From the NCBI GenBank assembly GCA_965218945.1, contig OZ244718.1:2418001-2482000 (forward strand): a stretch of 64,000 nucleotides of DNA. Direction: 5' to 3'. The notes under the pieces were generated by a model, which was given only the letters and a program-made list of their open reading frames with translations, did no database searches and had not been told where the DNA came from. This stretch comes from DAOUJW01 sp965218945 (GTDB taxonomy: Bacteria; Chloroflexota; Dehalococcoidia; Lucifugimonadales; UBA2985). This document shows positions 16,990 to 28,000 of the stretch, piece by piece (within the stretch, counting starts at the first letter, position 1; each line of letters begins with the position of its first letter). The translations under genes were made by a program, and so were the position numbers.

Positions 16990-17655
16990 ATGGATTCAAC
17001 CCCTGTCAGAGTCTTGCTGGTGGATGATCACCCGGTAATGCGGGACGGTCTCCAGCAGCTGCTGGAGCGAACAGGCGAGTTCGAGGTGGTGGGACACGCC
17101 GGAGACGGAGAGGAGGCGGAGCGGGTGGCGAAGGAGGTCGTCCCGGACCTCATAATCATGGACGTGCTGATGCCGGGCAGGGACGGGATAGATGCGTGCC
17201 GGGAGATCATAGACGCCCTGGAGGACGTCAGGGTGCTCATGCTGACCGCTTCCACCGAGAAGGACGCCGTCATAGAGGCGGTGGCCGCCGGCGCCGACGG
17301 ATACCTTCAGAAGTTCACCGGGACGGAGCAGCTGTTGGCTATGGTCAGGGACGTCGCCGGAGGCGAATACCGGATGCCCCGGGACGTGATGAAACGGGTG
17401 TTCAGGCGGCTGCGCCACCTGCCGGAGGATATCGATTCGCCAAGGCGTAAGGAGCTGACATCGAGGGAGAAGGAGATACTCGCGCAGTTCGCGCAGGGGA
17501 TGTCGTACGCCGCCATCGCCGAGTCCAGGGGCAACCGCTCATCGACGGTCCGCAACACCATCTACCACATACAGGACAAGCTGGGATTCGGCAGCAAGCA
17601 GGAGATCGTCGTCTGGGCCGTGCGAAACGGACTGGTGGACCGAGAGCTCGGCTGA
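16990..17655 (+). CDS. NarL/FixJ-type response regulator
   Basis: The protein has 221 aa. The receiver domain has VDDHPVMRDGL (acidic pocket), LIIMDVLMPGRDG (phosphoacceptor Asp58), LMLTAST and GYLQKFTG (Thr/Ser and Lys). The C-terminal LuxR-type helix-turn-helix reads LTSREKEILAQFAQGMSYAA, then TVRNTIYHIQDKLG. It is the partner of the kinase at 15771-16988, with which it is almost contiguous. Likely targets are the TAGGCA-N2-TGCCTA dyads at 15543 and 18054-18125, the second set lying upstream of the giant protein gene. The target assignment is inference. Confidence 0.92.
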   Translation: MDSTPVRVLLVDDHPVMRDGLQQLLERTGEFEVVGHAGDGEEAERVAKEVVPDLIIMDVLMPGRDGIDACREIIDALEDVRVLMLTASTEKDAVIEAVAAGADGYLQKFTGTEQLLAMVRDVAGGEYRMPRDVMKRVFRRLRHLPEDIDSPRRKELTSREKEILAQFAQGMSYAAIAESRGNRSSTVRNTIYHIQDKLGFGSKQEIVVWAVRNGLVDRELG

Positions 17656-18609
17656 GTTTCTCCCGCACTAACTCCCCATGACTCGATAGCGCCTCCACCG
17701 CCCGCCCAACGTCCCACGGCAAGGCAGACCTCCAACCTACGCGTGCCAACGACCCATCCGGCCCGGTTAGCCGGTTTAGAGGGCATTCGCGCCGCAAGCC
17801 GCCTGTCTTGCCCCCTGGCGTTCCGCCGGGATCGACGGAGCAGGCCGACAGATAACGTACCTGGCATCTACGAGGCCCCTGCTGTAACGGCGGGGGCCTC
17901 CGGCTTGTTCCAGACCGCCGCATCGATTCCGACAGTCATTCCCACGTCCCGCGCGCTCCCGGCCATTTCCCGGCCTTCAGCCGATAGGGGTCCTGTTGAG
18001 CGTCCGCGCTGCTTCCTGAACACGCTGGGCTGAGACCTGTCGCTACATGTGCATAGGCATCTGGTAGGCATTTGCCTATGCCAACCCTGTAGACAAATGC
18101 CTAGTGCAAATTAGACATTTGCTCCTTATATCCGGCTTGGAAGCTCACTACTATTTACGTTGGCGAGGGCCGCTTTTCGGGCGGCAAGCCTTGTCATTGG
18201 CGGAGATAAGTCCAGGCAATCATACGACGTTCGGGAAGAGGAGCGATGACCCGCACCGGTAGACGAAAAAACCCAATCCTCGACGGAGCAGAGGCAGCCG
18301 TCGCAGCGGCCCGCGTTGCCGTGACCTCCGCGACCCGGTCCGCCCTCCATCGCGGCCTAGCACAGACGCCCCTCTCGCCGCCTCCGGCTCATACCGACAG
18401 GCCCGATCCTCTCCCATCTCCGCTCTCACTGAGCGCGTATCCGAAGCCTTCAGAGTCCTCGAAGGACGCTCCCTTGGGCGCTTCCCGCAGCCTCGTGTCC
18501 GCCGTCTGCAACTATGCGTTTGCGCCGCGCCCTCCCCGGCGCTGTCGGCTGACGCCTGTGGACCGGACGGGCTGCGTCCCATACCTCCGCACAAGGACAA
18601 GGAGGGGCC
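17656..18609. promoter_or_regulatory. long leader/intergenic region with a hairpin and four clustered dyads
   Basis: A hairpin at 17872-17900 (GAGGCCCCTGC against GCGGGGGCCTC, 7-nt loop, one mismatch) may end the two-component transcript, though there is no U-run. Four TAGRCA-N2-TGCCTA-like dyads follow at 18054-18067, 18065-18078 (perfect arms), 18090-18103 and 18112-18125. At 18246 a GAGGAGCG ribosome-binding site and ATG begin MTRTGRR, echoing MTRTDRR at the real start at 18610. This may be a decayed duplicate of the gene start. I see no intact gene here. Confidence 0.45.
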
Positions 18610-18708
18610 ATGACTCGCACCGATAGACGACGATTCCCTGTCCTGCTAACCGCCATAGCGGCCTTGGCCCTGGCGATGGCCCTGCTCTTCTCCCCGGTAC
18701 AGGCCTAA
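18610..18708 (+). pseudogene. signal-peptide exon-like start of the giant protein, closed by an in-frame TAA
   Basis: AAGGAGG lies 7 bp before ATG 18610. The 32 residues are a textbook signal peptide: MTRTDRRRFPVL, a hydrophobic core rich in Leu/Ala, and the cleavage site SPVQA. Codon 33 is TAA (18706-18708). The same frame then continues without stops for more than 10 kb as a PPC-type domain (EGSAPGIEPDQ onward). A CAA-to-TAA change would explain the break, since related secreted proteins commonly read AQE at this point. Either the gene is recently inactivated, or the stop is read through, or it is a sequence error. Confidence 0.75.
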
Positions 18709-19020
18709 GAGGGCTCCGCCCCCGGCATTGAGCCGGATCAGAGCGTCTCAGAGGGCGACACGGACCTGCCCAACGACAACTCCACCCCCGGCCGGGTCGC
18801 CGTCGGGGGCTCGGCCACGGGCGCAATCGGAACCCCTGGCGATCAGGACCGGTTCGCGGTCGAGCTCGAAGCGGGGCGCACCTACCGGTTCGACCTGACG
18901 GGCAGTCCGGGCGGAGGCGGCACGCTTCCGGACACCTATTTCCGGGCACTCTACAACAGCGAGGGACAGTACCAGCCGGGCAGCTACAATGACGACTTCG
19001 AGGGCGGCCGCGACAGCCGG

Positions 19021-22000
19021 GTGACGTTCACGCCACCCGAGAGCGGGACGTACTACGCGCGGGTGTCGGGCGACCGGGACGAGACGGGGAGCTACACGCT
19101 GAGCGTGACCGAAGTGCCGCCGGAGCCGCCGGCCAGGCCCACGGGAGTCATCGGCGCGTCGTCCCAGGACCTCGTAAAGCTATTCTGGACCGACCCGCAG
19201 GATGGCAGCATCAACGGCTACCGGATAATGCGCCGCGAGCCGCGGGCAGACGACTCCGGACAGTTCGTCGCCGTCAACGAGGACACCGGCAGCGGGGAGA
19301 CGACCTACACCGACGACACGGTGGAGCCGGACCGGGTGTACGTGTACCAGGTGCGGGCAATCGGCTCCGGCGGGGTGAGCGAGCCGTCCCGCGACGTTAA
19401 GGTCCGCGGCAACACCGAGGTCGGGCAAGGGTTCAGGGAAGGCGCCACAGACCTGCCCGCCGACGCCACCACCAGCGGCGTGGTCGTGGTGGACGGGTTC
19501 GGGGCCAGGGGCGCCATCCACGAACCGATCCATAGGCCAGATAACTACCGCGACTTAGACACCGACTGGTTCGCGGTGGAGCTGAAGACGGGCAGGACCT
19601 ACCGGATCGACATGAAGGGCGCGATTCTCGTCGCCCCCGGCACCTACGCCGACGACGAGCTCACCCTGTTCCTCCCGCAGATCAACGCGATCTACGATGC
19701 GGACGGGGACTACCTTTTCAACACGTGGTCCCGCGACGAATCAAGCGCCCACCACCTGTTCCGTGTGACGTTTCACGCCCATGCCGATGGCACCTATTAC
19801 ATCGCGGCGAGCGGCGAGTCGTTCGAGGCGGGCGGCTACGAGCTTCGGGTCATCGACATCACGCGGGATGCCGACGAGCACGCGGCCGACCCCAGCACGA
19901 CCGGGACGGTGGCGGTCGGGGGCTCGACCACGGGCAAGATCGATTTCTCGGGCGACCGCGACTGGTTCAAGGTCACACTCGCGGCCGGCACGGAATACCA
20001 GGTCGACCTGGAGGGACAGGATACCGGCCGCGGCTCCTTGCGGGACCCGGTACTGCGCGGGATCTTTGATGCGGACGGCAACGAGATTCCCTACTTACGG
20101 GACGACGACGGCGGCGGCGCGGGCAGTAACGCCCGGGTGACCTTCACGCCGGGCGCGAACGGCGTCTACTACGTGGCTGCCGGCTCCTTCGGCGACTACC
20201 TCGAGGGCACCTACACGCTGTCGGTGAAAGAGGTCGTGGAAGAGGACGACGACGGCACCACGCCGGTCGCGGTGACGGTGGAGTTCGGCGCGGCGAGCTA
20301 CACCGCCACCGAGGGCGGGACCGCCGCCACCGTCACCGTCAACCTGAGCGCCGACCCCGAGCGCAGCGTGACCATACCTATCGTCGCCGCAGGCGCGGGC
20401 GGGGCCGGGACAGGCGACTACTCCCTGTCGGCCACGTCGGTGACCATCGCCGGCAGCAGCACCTCGGCCACCTTCACCGTCACCGCCACTGACGACAGCG
20501 TGGACGACGACGGGGAGAGCGTGAATCTGAGCTTCGGCACGCTGCCCGACGAGGTGAGCCCAGGCACGCAGAGCACCGCCACGGTGAACCTGACCGACAA
20601 CGACCATCCCCAGGTGACGGCGCAGTTCGGCGCGGCGACGTACACGGCGACCGAGGGCGGCAGCGCCGTCACGGTGACGGTCAACCTGAGCGCCGACCCG
20701 GAGCGCAGCGTGACCATACCCATCGTCGCCGCAGGCGCGGACGGGGCCGGGAGCGGCGACTACTCCCTGTCGGCCACGTCGGTGACCATCGCCAGCGGCA
20801 GCACCTCGGCCACCTTCACCGTCACCGCCAGTGACGACAGCGTGGACGACGACGACGAGAGCGTGACCCTGAGCTTCGGCACGCTGCCCGACGAGGTGAG
20901 CCCAGGCACGCAGAGCACCGCCACGGTGAACCTGACCGACAACGACCATCCCCAGGTGACGGCGGAGTTCGGCGCGGCGACGTACACGGCGACCGAGGGC
21001 GGCAGCGCCGTCACGGTGACCGTCAACCTGAGCGCCGACCCGGAGCGCAGCGTGATCATCCCCATCGTCGCCGCAGGCGCGGACGGGGCCGGGAGCGGCG
21101 ACTACTCCCTGTCGGCCACGTCGGTGACCATCGACAGCGGCGACACCTCGGCCACCTTCACGGTCACCGCCGTCGACGACAGCGTGGACGACGACGGGGA
21201 GAGCGTGAATCTGGCCTTCGGCACACTGCCCGACAGGGTGAGCCCCGGAACCCAGAGCACCGCCACTGTGAACCTGACGGAAACTGACTCGACGTCCCCG
21301 TCGGCGTCGTCGGCGCAGGTGTCCGCCGACGGCACGACCATCGACATCGTCTTCGACGAGGACCTGGACGCCACCGGCTCGGCGCCCGCGGCGACGGCGT
21401 TCAAGGTGACTGTCGACGGCGGCACGCCCGTCACCCCGGACAACGTAGACTTCCACGCCTCTGACGCCGATACCTTCACGTTGACCATGGCTGCCGCCGA
21501 CGCCATCGTCGCGGGCGCCACGGTCACCGTCGCTTACGACAAGCCGGAGGACAACCCACTCAAGGACGCGGCTGGCAATGAGGTCGCGACCTTCACCGGC
21601 CAGGCGGCGGCCAACCGGCTCGACGCTCCCGCAGAGGTGCGCGCGTATGCCGGCAACGGCCGCGTCGAAGTGGAATGGGATGCCCCGGCATCGGGAGACG
21701 CGCCGTCGGGCTACCAGGTGCAGTGGAAGGCTCCCTCCGACGGCGCATACGACGCCACCCGCTCCGCGACAGTGGTCGCGGGCGTCACCGAGTACGCGAT
21801 CACCGGTTTGACCAACGGCGATTCCTACGAGGTGGCGGTGAGGGCGCTGGACGACTCGAATAATCTCGTCAACGAGGCTGCGGAATCGCCCGAGGTGACC
21901 GTCGGACAGCCCAAGGCGGTAGCGGACCTGACCGCGGCCGGCCGCCACAAGGACTTCCGGGTGGATTGGGATGCGCCCGACGAGCGGGGTGAGGGCTTCG

Positions 22001-25000
22001 CCCAGGACGACGAAGGCAACCCGGCGCTGGTGTACCGGGTGTCGTGGATGCAGGCTAGCGAGACTGCCCAGGTGCGCTGCCTGACGGCCACCGCCGCGAA
22101 CCGCTTCAAGGACGGTACGTCCAACCCTGGCGATGGCGACACCTACCAGATCAAGGTGGAGGCCCGCTTCGAGACCGACCCGGCGGTCGACGAATCGGTC
22201 ACGGGCTGCGCGGACCAGACCGGCTTCGGGCCGGAGTCCTCCACATCGGCCACGGTGGGCCGGGCCATGACGGGCGACTCGGACCATGCCGCGCTCCAGG
22301 CCGGGCTCGAGGCGGCGGTGACGGTCCGCGAGCAGCAGCAGCCGTGGATGCGCACCGCATGGGAGCAGCTCAAGACCGCCCCATTCTTGGGGGTGCAGGC
22401 CAAGGACCGCGACCGCGACGACTACGGCGTTTTCCACAGCCAGGATTGCACGTTGAGCAGCGAGACGTTCGAGACCGATGCGCTGGACAGCTGCGAGTCA
22501 GGCAAGTTCCAGATGGACGTGGACTGGGACCTGATGCCCGACGAAGAGTTCGAGTACATCCTCGCCCGGGAGCTGGGGCAAACGTGGTTCTACAACACCG
22601 GCATCCACGACGCGCAGTCGCGCTCCCCGGTGGGCCGGGCGCTGCTGTACTTCTCACAGCAGGACTTCAAGGGCGACGACTCCAAGCACATCGTATGCAC
22701 GTTCGACGCGATGGCCGATGTCATCGCCCATGTGGCGGTCGGAACCCCGTCGACGGCGCTGGGGTCCTACGGCACCGCGTGCTTCACCGACGGGCGCACC
22801 GAGCCGGCCCAGCTCACCGAGGAGGTGGTGGTCCACGCCCTGCACCCCTCCGGCGCCGACCCCGACGGCAACGACACCACGTCGAGCTGGTTCACCGACA
22901 CCTACGCCACCGGCGCCGAGGCGTGGGCTGCGGTGGAATCCATCACCCCACGCGAGCAAAAGGACCCTCCAGACCCACTCGTCTTCCCGTGGTCGCGCGG
23001 CATGGTGGTCATCTTGCTCCAGGACGAGTTCGGCGGCTACTGCTCGGCGCTGGTGGCCAACGGGGCCGCGTTCGGCACCGATTTCTTCGATAACGTCGGT
23101 GGTGGCAACGACGTCACCGATCCCTGGAACACCTTCGGCTGCGAGCCCGGAGCCCCCACCGGCGTCACCGTCTCGGAGCCCAACTCCCAGAAGATCATCG
23201 ACGTGGCGTGGACCGCGCCCACGAAGAGCGGCGCGCCGATCACCGACTACACCGTGCAGTGGCGCACCACCACCCAGACCTGGGCGCAGGCCAACAGCCA
23301 GACAATTGACGCTTCGCCGCCCGAGTTCCAGATCAGCGTCAATCCATCCGAGCGGTACGTCGTGAGGGTGCGCGCCGTCAACAGCATCGGCGACGGCGAA
23401 TGGGGCGCAGAGGTCACCTCGGACGCTGCCGACGACGACGCCAACTTGACCGCGTTGTCGGTGGACGGCACCAGTGTCGAGGACTTCGACAAGGACACGA
23501 CCGGGTACAGCCTCAGCGTGGCGGGCACGGTCGCCAGGGTGACCTTCGTGGCCGCCGCGTCGCACGACGACGCCACCGTGGCCTACAGCGTCAACGCCGA
23601 CGCCGACGCCGACGCCGACAGCGTTACCGATGGCCATCAGGTGGACCTGGACGGAGGGTCGAACGAGGTGGTGATCACGGTCACCGCCCAGGACGGCACC
23701 ACGACGAAGGACTACACGGTGACCGTCCACCGGGCGGCGGTGCCCCACGACTGGAGCCTGCGGCCCGAGGGCGTGCCCATCGGGGGGATGTTCCGCCTGC
23801 TGTTCATCACCTCGACCACACGCGACGGCTGGGGGACCGACATCGACCCCTACGACGCCCACGTGCAGTCGGCGCTGGCCGCCGACGGGGCCCACGAAGA
23901 CATCCGCGACTACAGCCCGTGGTTCAAGGCGTTGGCCGGGGTCGCGGACGGTACCGATCCCCGCACCCACACCGGCACCCATCCGGTCGACGACGGGAGC
24001 GGCGTGGCGATCTGGTGGCTCAACGGCCCCCTGGCCGCCGCCGACAACGACGACTTCTACGAGTACGACCGCGCCAACAGCAGCTTCTGCAGCCGCGCCG
24101 ATGATGACGACTGCTACGACGGCTGGGCCCACTCCGACCCGGCGTATCTCGAGTCGGGCGAGGCCAAGAATTTCATCAGTAGCCAGGCGGCCGGGAACAC
24201 CACCTCGCTCTTTCCCAACGCGTTCGTTTGGACGGGAACCGGCCCGAACGGCGAACGAGCGCCTTCGAAGCACCTCGGAAGCTCCGGCGGCATTCAGGCA
24301 TCGACGTATGGTGTGCCCGACGACAACGAGAGCGTGTGGTCGGACCCCTTCCCTAATGATGAGGGCATCGGTCTGTCGCTCAATAATACGCTCGGGCTCT
24401 ATGGCCTGTCGGACACCCTCTATGTCGAGCCGCCCGACGCCCCCTACGCGACGGTTGCCGCCATCACCTCGACGCCGGCCAATGGGACCGACTACCGGGC
24501 CGGCGAGACCATCACGGCCACGGTCACCTTCAGCGAGGCGGTGGAGGTGGACACCACGTCGGGCACGCCCAGCCTGGGGCTCGGCATCGGCTCGAACACC
24601 CGCGACGCGGACTACCAGTCCATCGACTCCACCGGCACGGTGCTGACGTTCGCCTATCCGGTCGTGGGCGACGACGAGGACCTGGACGGCATCGCCGTCG
24701 CCATGGGGGCGCTGAAGCTCAACGGCGGCGCCATCACGGGCGCGACGGGCGACCACAACGGCGTGGCCGCAGCGCTGACCCACGCCGCGATCACAGCCGA
24801 CGAGAACCAGAAGGTGGACGGCGACCTCGACGCCACCGCGCCTGCGGTGGACTCTGCAAAGGTGTCCACCGACGGCATGAGCATCGACATCGTCTTCGAC
24901 GAGGACCTGGACGCCACCGGCTCGGAGCCCGCGGCGTTGGCGTTCCAGGTGACCGTCGGCACCGCGTCGGCAGTCAACCCGTCGAGCGTCGACTTCCACG

Positions 25001-28000
25001 CCACCGCCGCCACCACGGTGGTGCTGACGATGGGCACCGCCATCGCCGCAGGCGAGACGGTGTCGGTCGCCTACACCAAGCCAGCCTCCAACGCCCTCGC
25101 CGACGCCGCGAGCAACAAGGTGGCGACGTTCACCGGCCAGGCGGCGCCCAACCGGCCCGCCGCGCCCGCGGTGAGCCTGACCGCGGGCGACGGGAAGCTC
25201 ACGGCGACGTGGGCCGCGCCGGCCAACGGCGGCAGCACGATCACCCACTACGACGTGGAGTGGAAGACCGCTGCCCAGACCTGGGATGAAGCCGCAACCG
25301 CCGGGCAGTCGGACACCGCCACCAGCCCATATGAGATCACCGGCCTGACCAACGGCATCGAGCACACGGTGCGGGTACGTGCGGCGAACGCCGCCGGGGA
25401 CGGTCCGTGGAGCGCGGAGGCGTCGGAAACGCCCATGGCGGCCGACACCACAGCCCCGTCGGCGTCGTCGGCGAAGGTGTCCGCCGACGGCATGAGCATC
25501 GACATCGTCTTCGACGAGGACCTGGACAGCACGGTCTCGGCACCCGCCGCGGACGTGTTCGACGTGACCGTCGACGGCGGCACAGCCGTCAACCCGACGA
25601 GCGTCGACTTCCACGCCACCGCCGCCACCACGGTGGTGCTGACGATGACAACCGCCATCGCCGCAGGCGAGACGGTGTCGGTTGCCTACACCAAACCAGC
25701 CTCCAACGCCCTCGCCGACGCCGCGAGCAACGAGGTCGAGTCGTTCACCGGCACGGATGCGATTGCCGCGCCCAACCGGCCCGCCGCGCCCGTGGTGACC
25801 CTGACCGCGGGCAACGGGAAGCTGACGGCGACGTGGGCCGCTCCGGCCAACGGCGGCAGCGCCATCACCGGCTACACGGTGGAGCACAAGGTCGCCGGCG
25901 CCGCCGACTCGACCTATGTGGCGGTGACCCGCGCCGACGCGGCAGCCCTCACCGAGACGATCACCGGCCTGACCAATAACACCGAGTACACAGTGCGGGT
26001 GCGGGCAGGGAACGACGCCGGCGACGGCCCATGGAGCGCGGAGGCGTCGGAAACGCCCATGGCGGCCGACACCACAGCCCCGTCGGCGTCGGCGGCGAAG
26101 GTGTCCGCCGACGGCATGAGCATCGACATCGTCTTCGACGAGGACCTGGACGCCACCGGCTCGGCGCCCGCCGCGGACGTGTTCGACGTGACCGTCGACG
26201 GCGGCACAGCCGTCAACCCGACGAGCGTCGACTTCCACGCCTCTGACGCCGACACGGTGGTGCTGACGATGGGCAGCGCCGACACCATTGCCGCAGGCGG
26301 GACGGTGTCGGTTGCCTACACCAAGCCAGCCTCCAACGCCCTCGCCGACGCCGCGAGCAACAAGGTGGCGACGTTCACCGGCACGGATGCGATTGCTGCG
26401 CCCAACCGCCCCGCCGCGCCCGTGGTGACGCTGAGCGCGGGCGACGAGAAGCTGACGGCGACGTGGGCCGCCCCGGCCAACGGCGGCAGCGCCATCACCC
26501 GCTACGACGTGCAGTGGAAGACCGCCTCCCAGACCTGGGATGAAGCCGAGACCGCCGGGCAGTCGGACACCGCCACCAGCCCATATGAGATCACCGGCCT
26601 GACCAACGGCATCGAGCACACGGTGCGGGTACGTGCGGCGAACGCCGCCGGGGACGGCCCGTGGAGCGCGGAGGCGTCGGAAACGCCCATGGCGGCCGAC
26701 ACCACAGCCCCGTCGGCGTCGGCGTCGAAGGTGTCCGCCGACGGCATGAGCATCGACATCGTCTTCGACGAGGACCTGGACGCCACCGGCTCGGCGCCCG
26801 CGGCGTTGGCGTTCCAGGTGACCGTCGGCACCGCGTCGGCAGTCAACCCGTCGAGCGTCGACTTCCACGCCTCTGACGCCGACACGATCACCTTGACAAT
26901 GGCCACCGCCGACACCATCGCCGCAGGCGGGACGGTGTCGGTTGCCTACACCAAGCCAGCCTCCAACGCCCTCGCCGACGCCGTGAGCAACGAGGTCGAG
27001 TCGTTCACCGGCCAGGCCGCGCCCAACCGGCCCGCCGCGCCCGTGGTGACGCTGAGCGCGGGCGACGAGAAGCTGACGGCGACGTGGGCCGCCCCGGCCA
27101 ACGGCGGCAGCGCCATCACCGGCTACACGGTGGAGCACAAGGTCGCCGGCGCCGCCGACTCGACCTATGTGGCGGTGACCCGCGCCGACGCGGCAGCCCT
27201 CACCGAGACGATCACCGGCCTGACCAATAACACCGAGTACACAGTGCGGGTGCGGGCAGGGAACGACGCCGGCGACGGCCCATGGAGCGCGGAGGCGTCG
27301 GAAACGCCCATGGCGGCCGACACCACAGCCCCGTCGGCGTCGGCGGCGAAGGTGTCCGCCGACGGCATGAGCATCGACATCGTCTTCGACGAGGACCTGG
27401 ACGCCACCGGCTCGGCGCCCGCCGCGGACGTGTTCGACGTGACCGTCGACGGCGGCACAGCCGTCAACCCGACGAGCGTCGACTTCCACGCCTCTGACGC
27501 CGACACGGTGGTGCTGACGATGGGCAGCGCCGACACCATTGCCGCAGGCGGGACGGTGTCGGTTGCCTACACCAAGCCAGCCTCCAACGCCCTCGCCGAC
27601 GCCGCGAGCAACAAGGTGGCGACGTTCACCGGCACGGATGCGATTGCTGCGCCCAACCGCCCCGCCGCGCCCGTGGTGACGCTGAGCGCGGGCGACGGGA
27701 AGCTGACGGCGACGTGGGCCGCCCCGGCCAACGGCGGCAGCGCCATCACCCGCTACGACGTGCAGTGGAAGACCGCCTCCCAGACCTGGGATGAAGCCGA
27801 GACCGCCGGGCAGTCGGACACCGCCACCAGCCCATATGAGATCACCGGCCTGACCAACGGCATCGAGCACACGGTGCGGGTACGTGCGGCGAACGCCGCC
27901 GGGGACGGCCCGTGGAGCGCGGAGGCGTCGGAAACGCCCATGGCGGCCGACACCACAGCCCCGTCGGCGTCGGCGTCGAAGGTGTCCACCGACGGCATGA

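Noticed and set aside
18246..18626. A 126-codon frame starting MTRTGRR with a ribosome-binding site
   Set aside because: Only the first few codons resemble the giant gene start; the remainder is Pro/Ser/Arg-rich without a signal peptide and overlaps the true start at 18610. Treated as a possible decayed duplicate.
20095..22437. A 780-codon open frame on the minus strand
   Set aside because: It mirrors the Calx-beta repeats on the plus strand and has no domain of its own.
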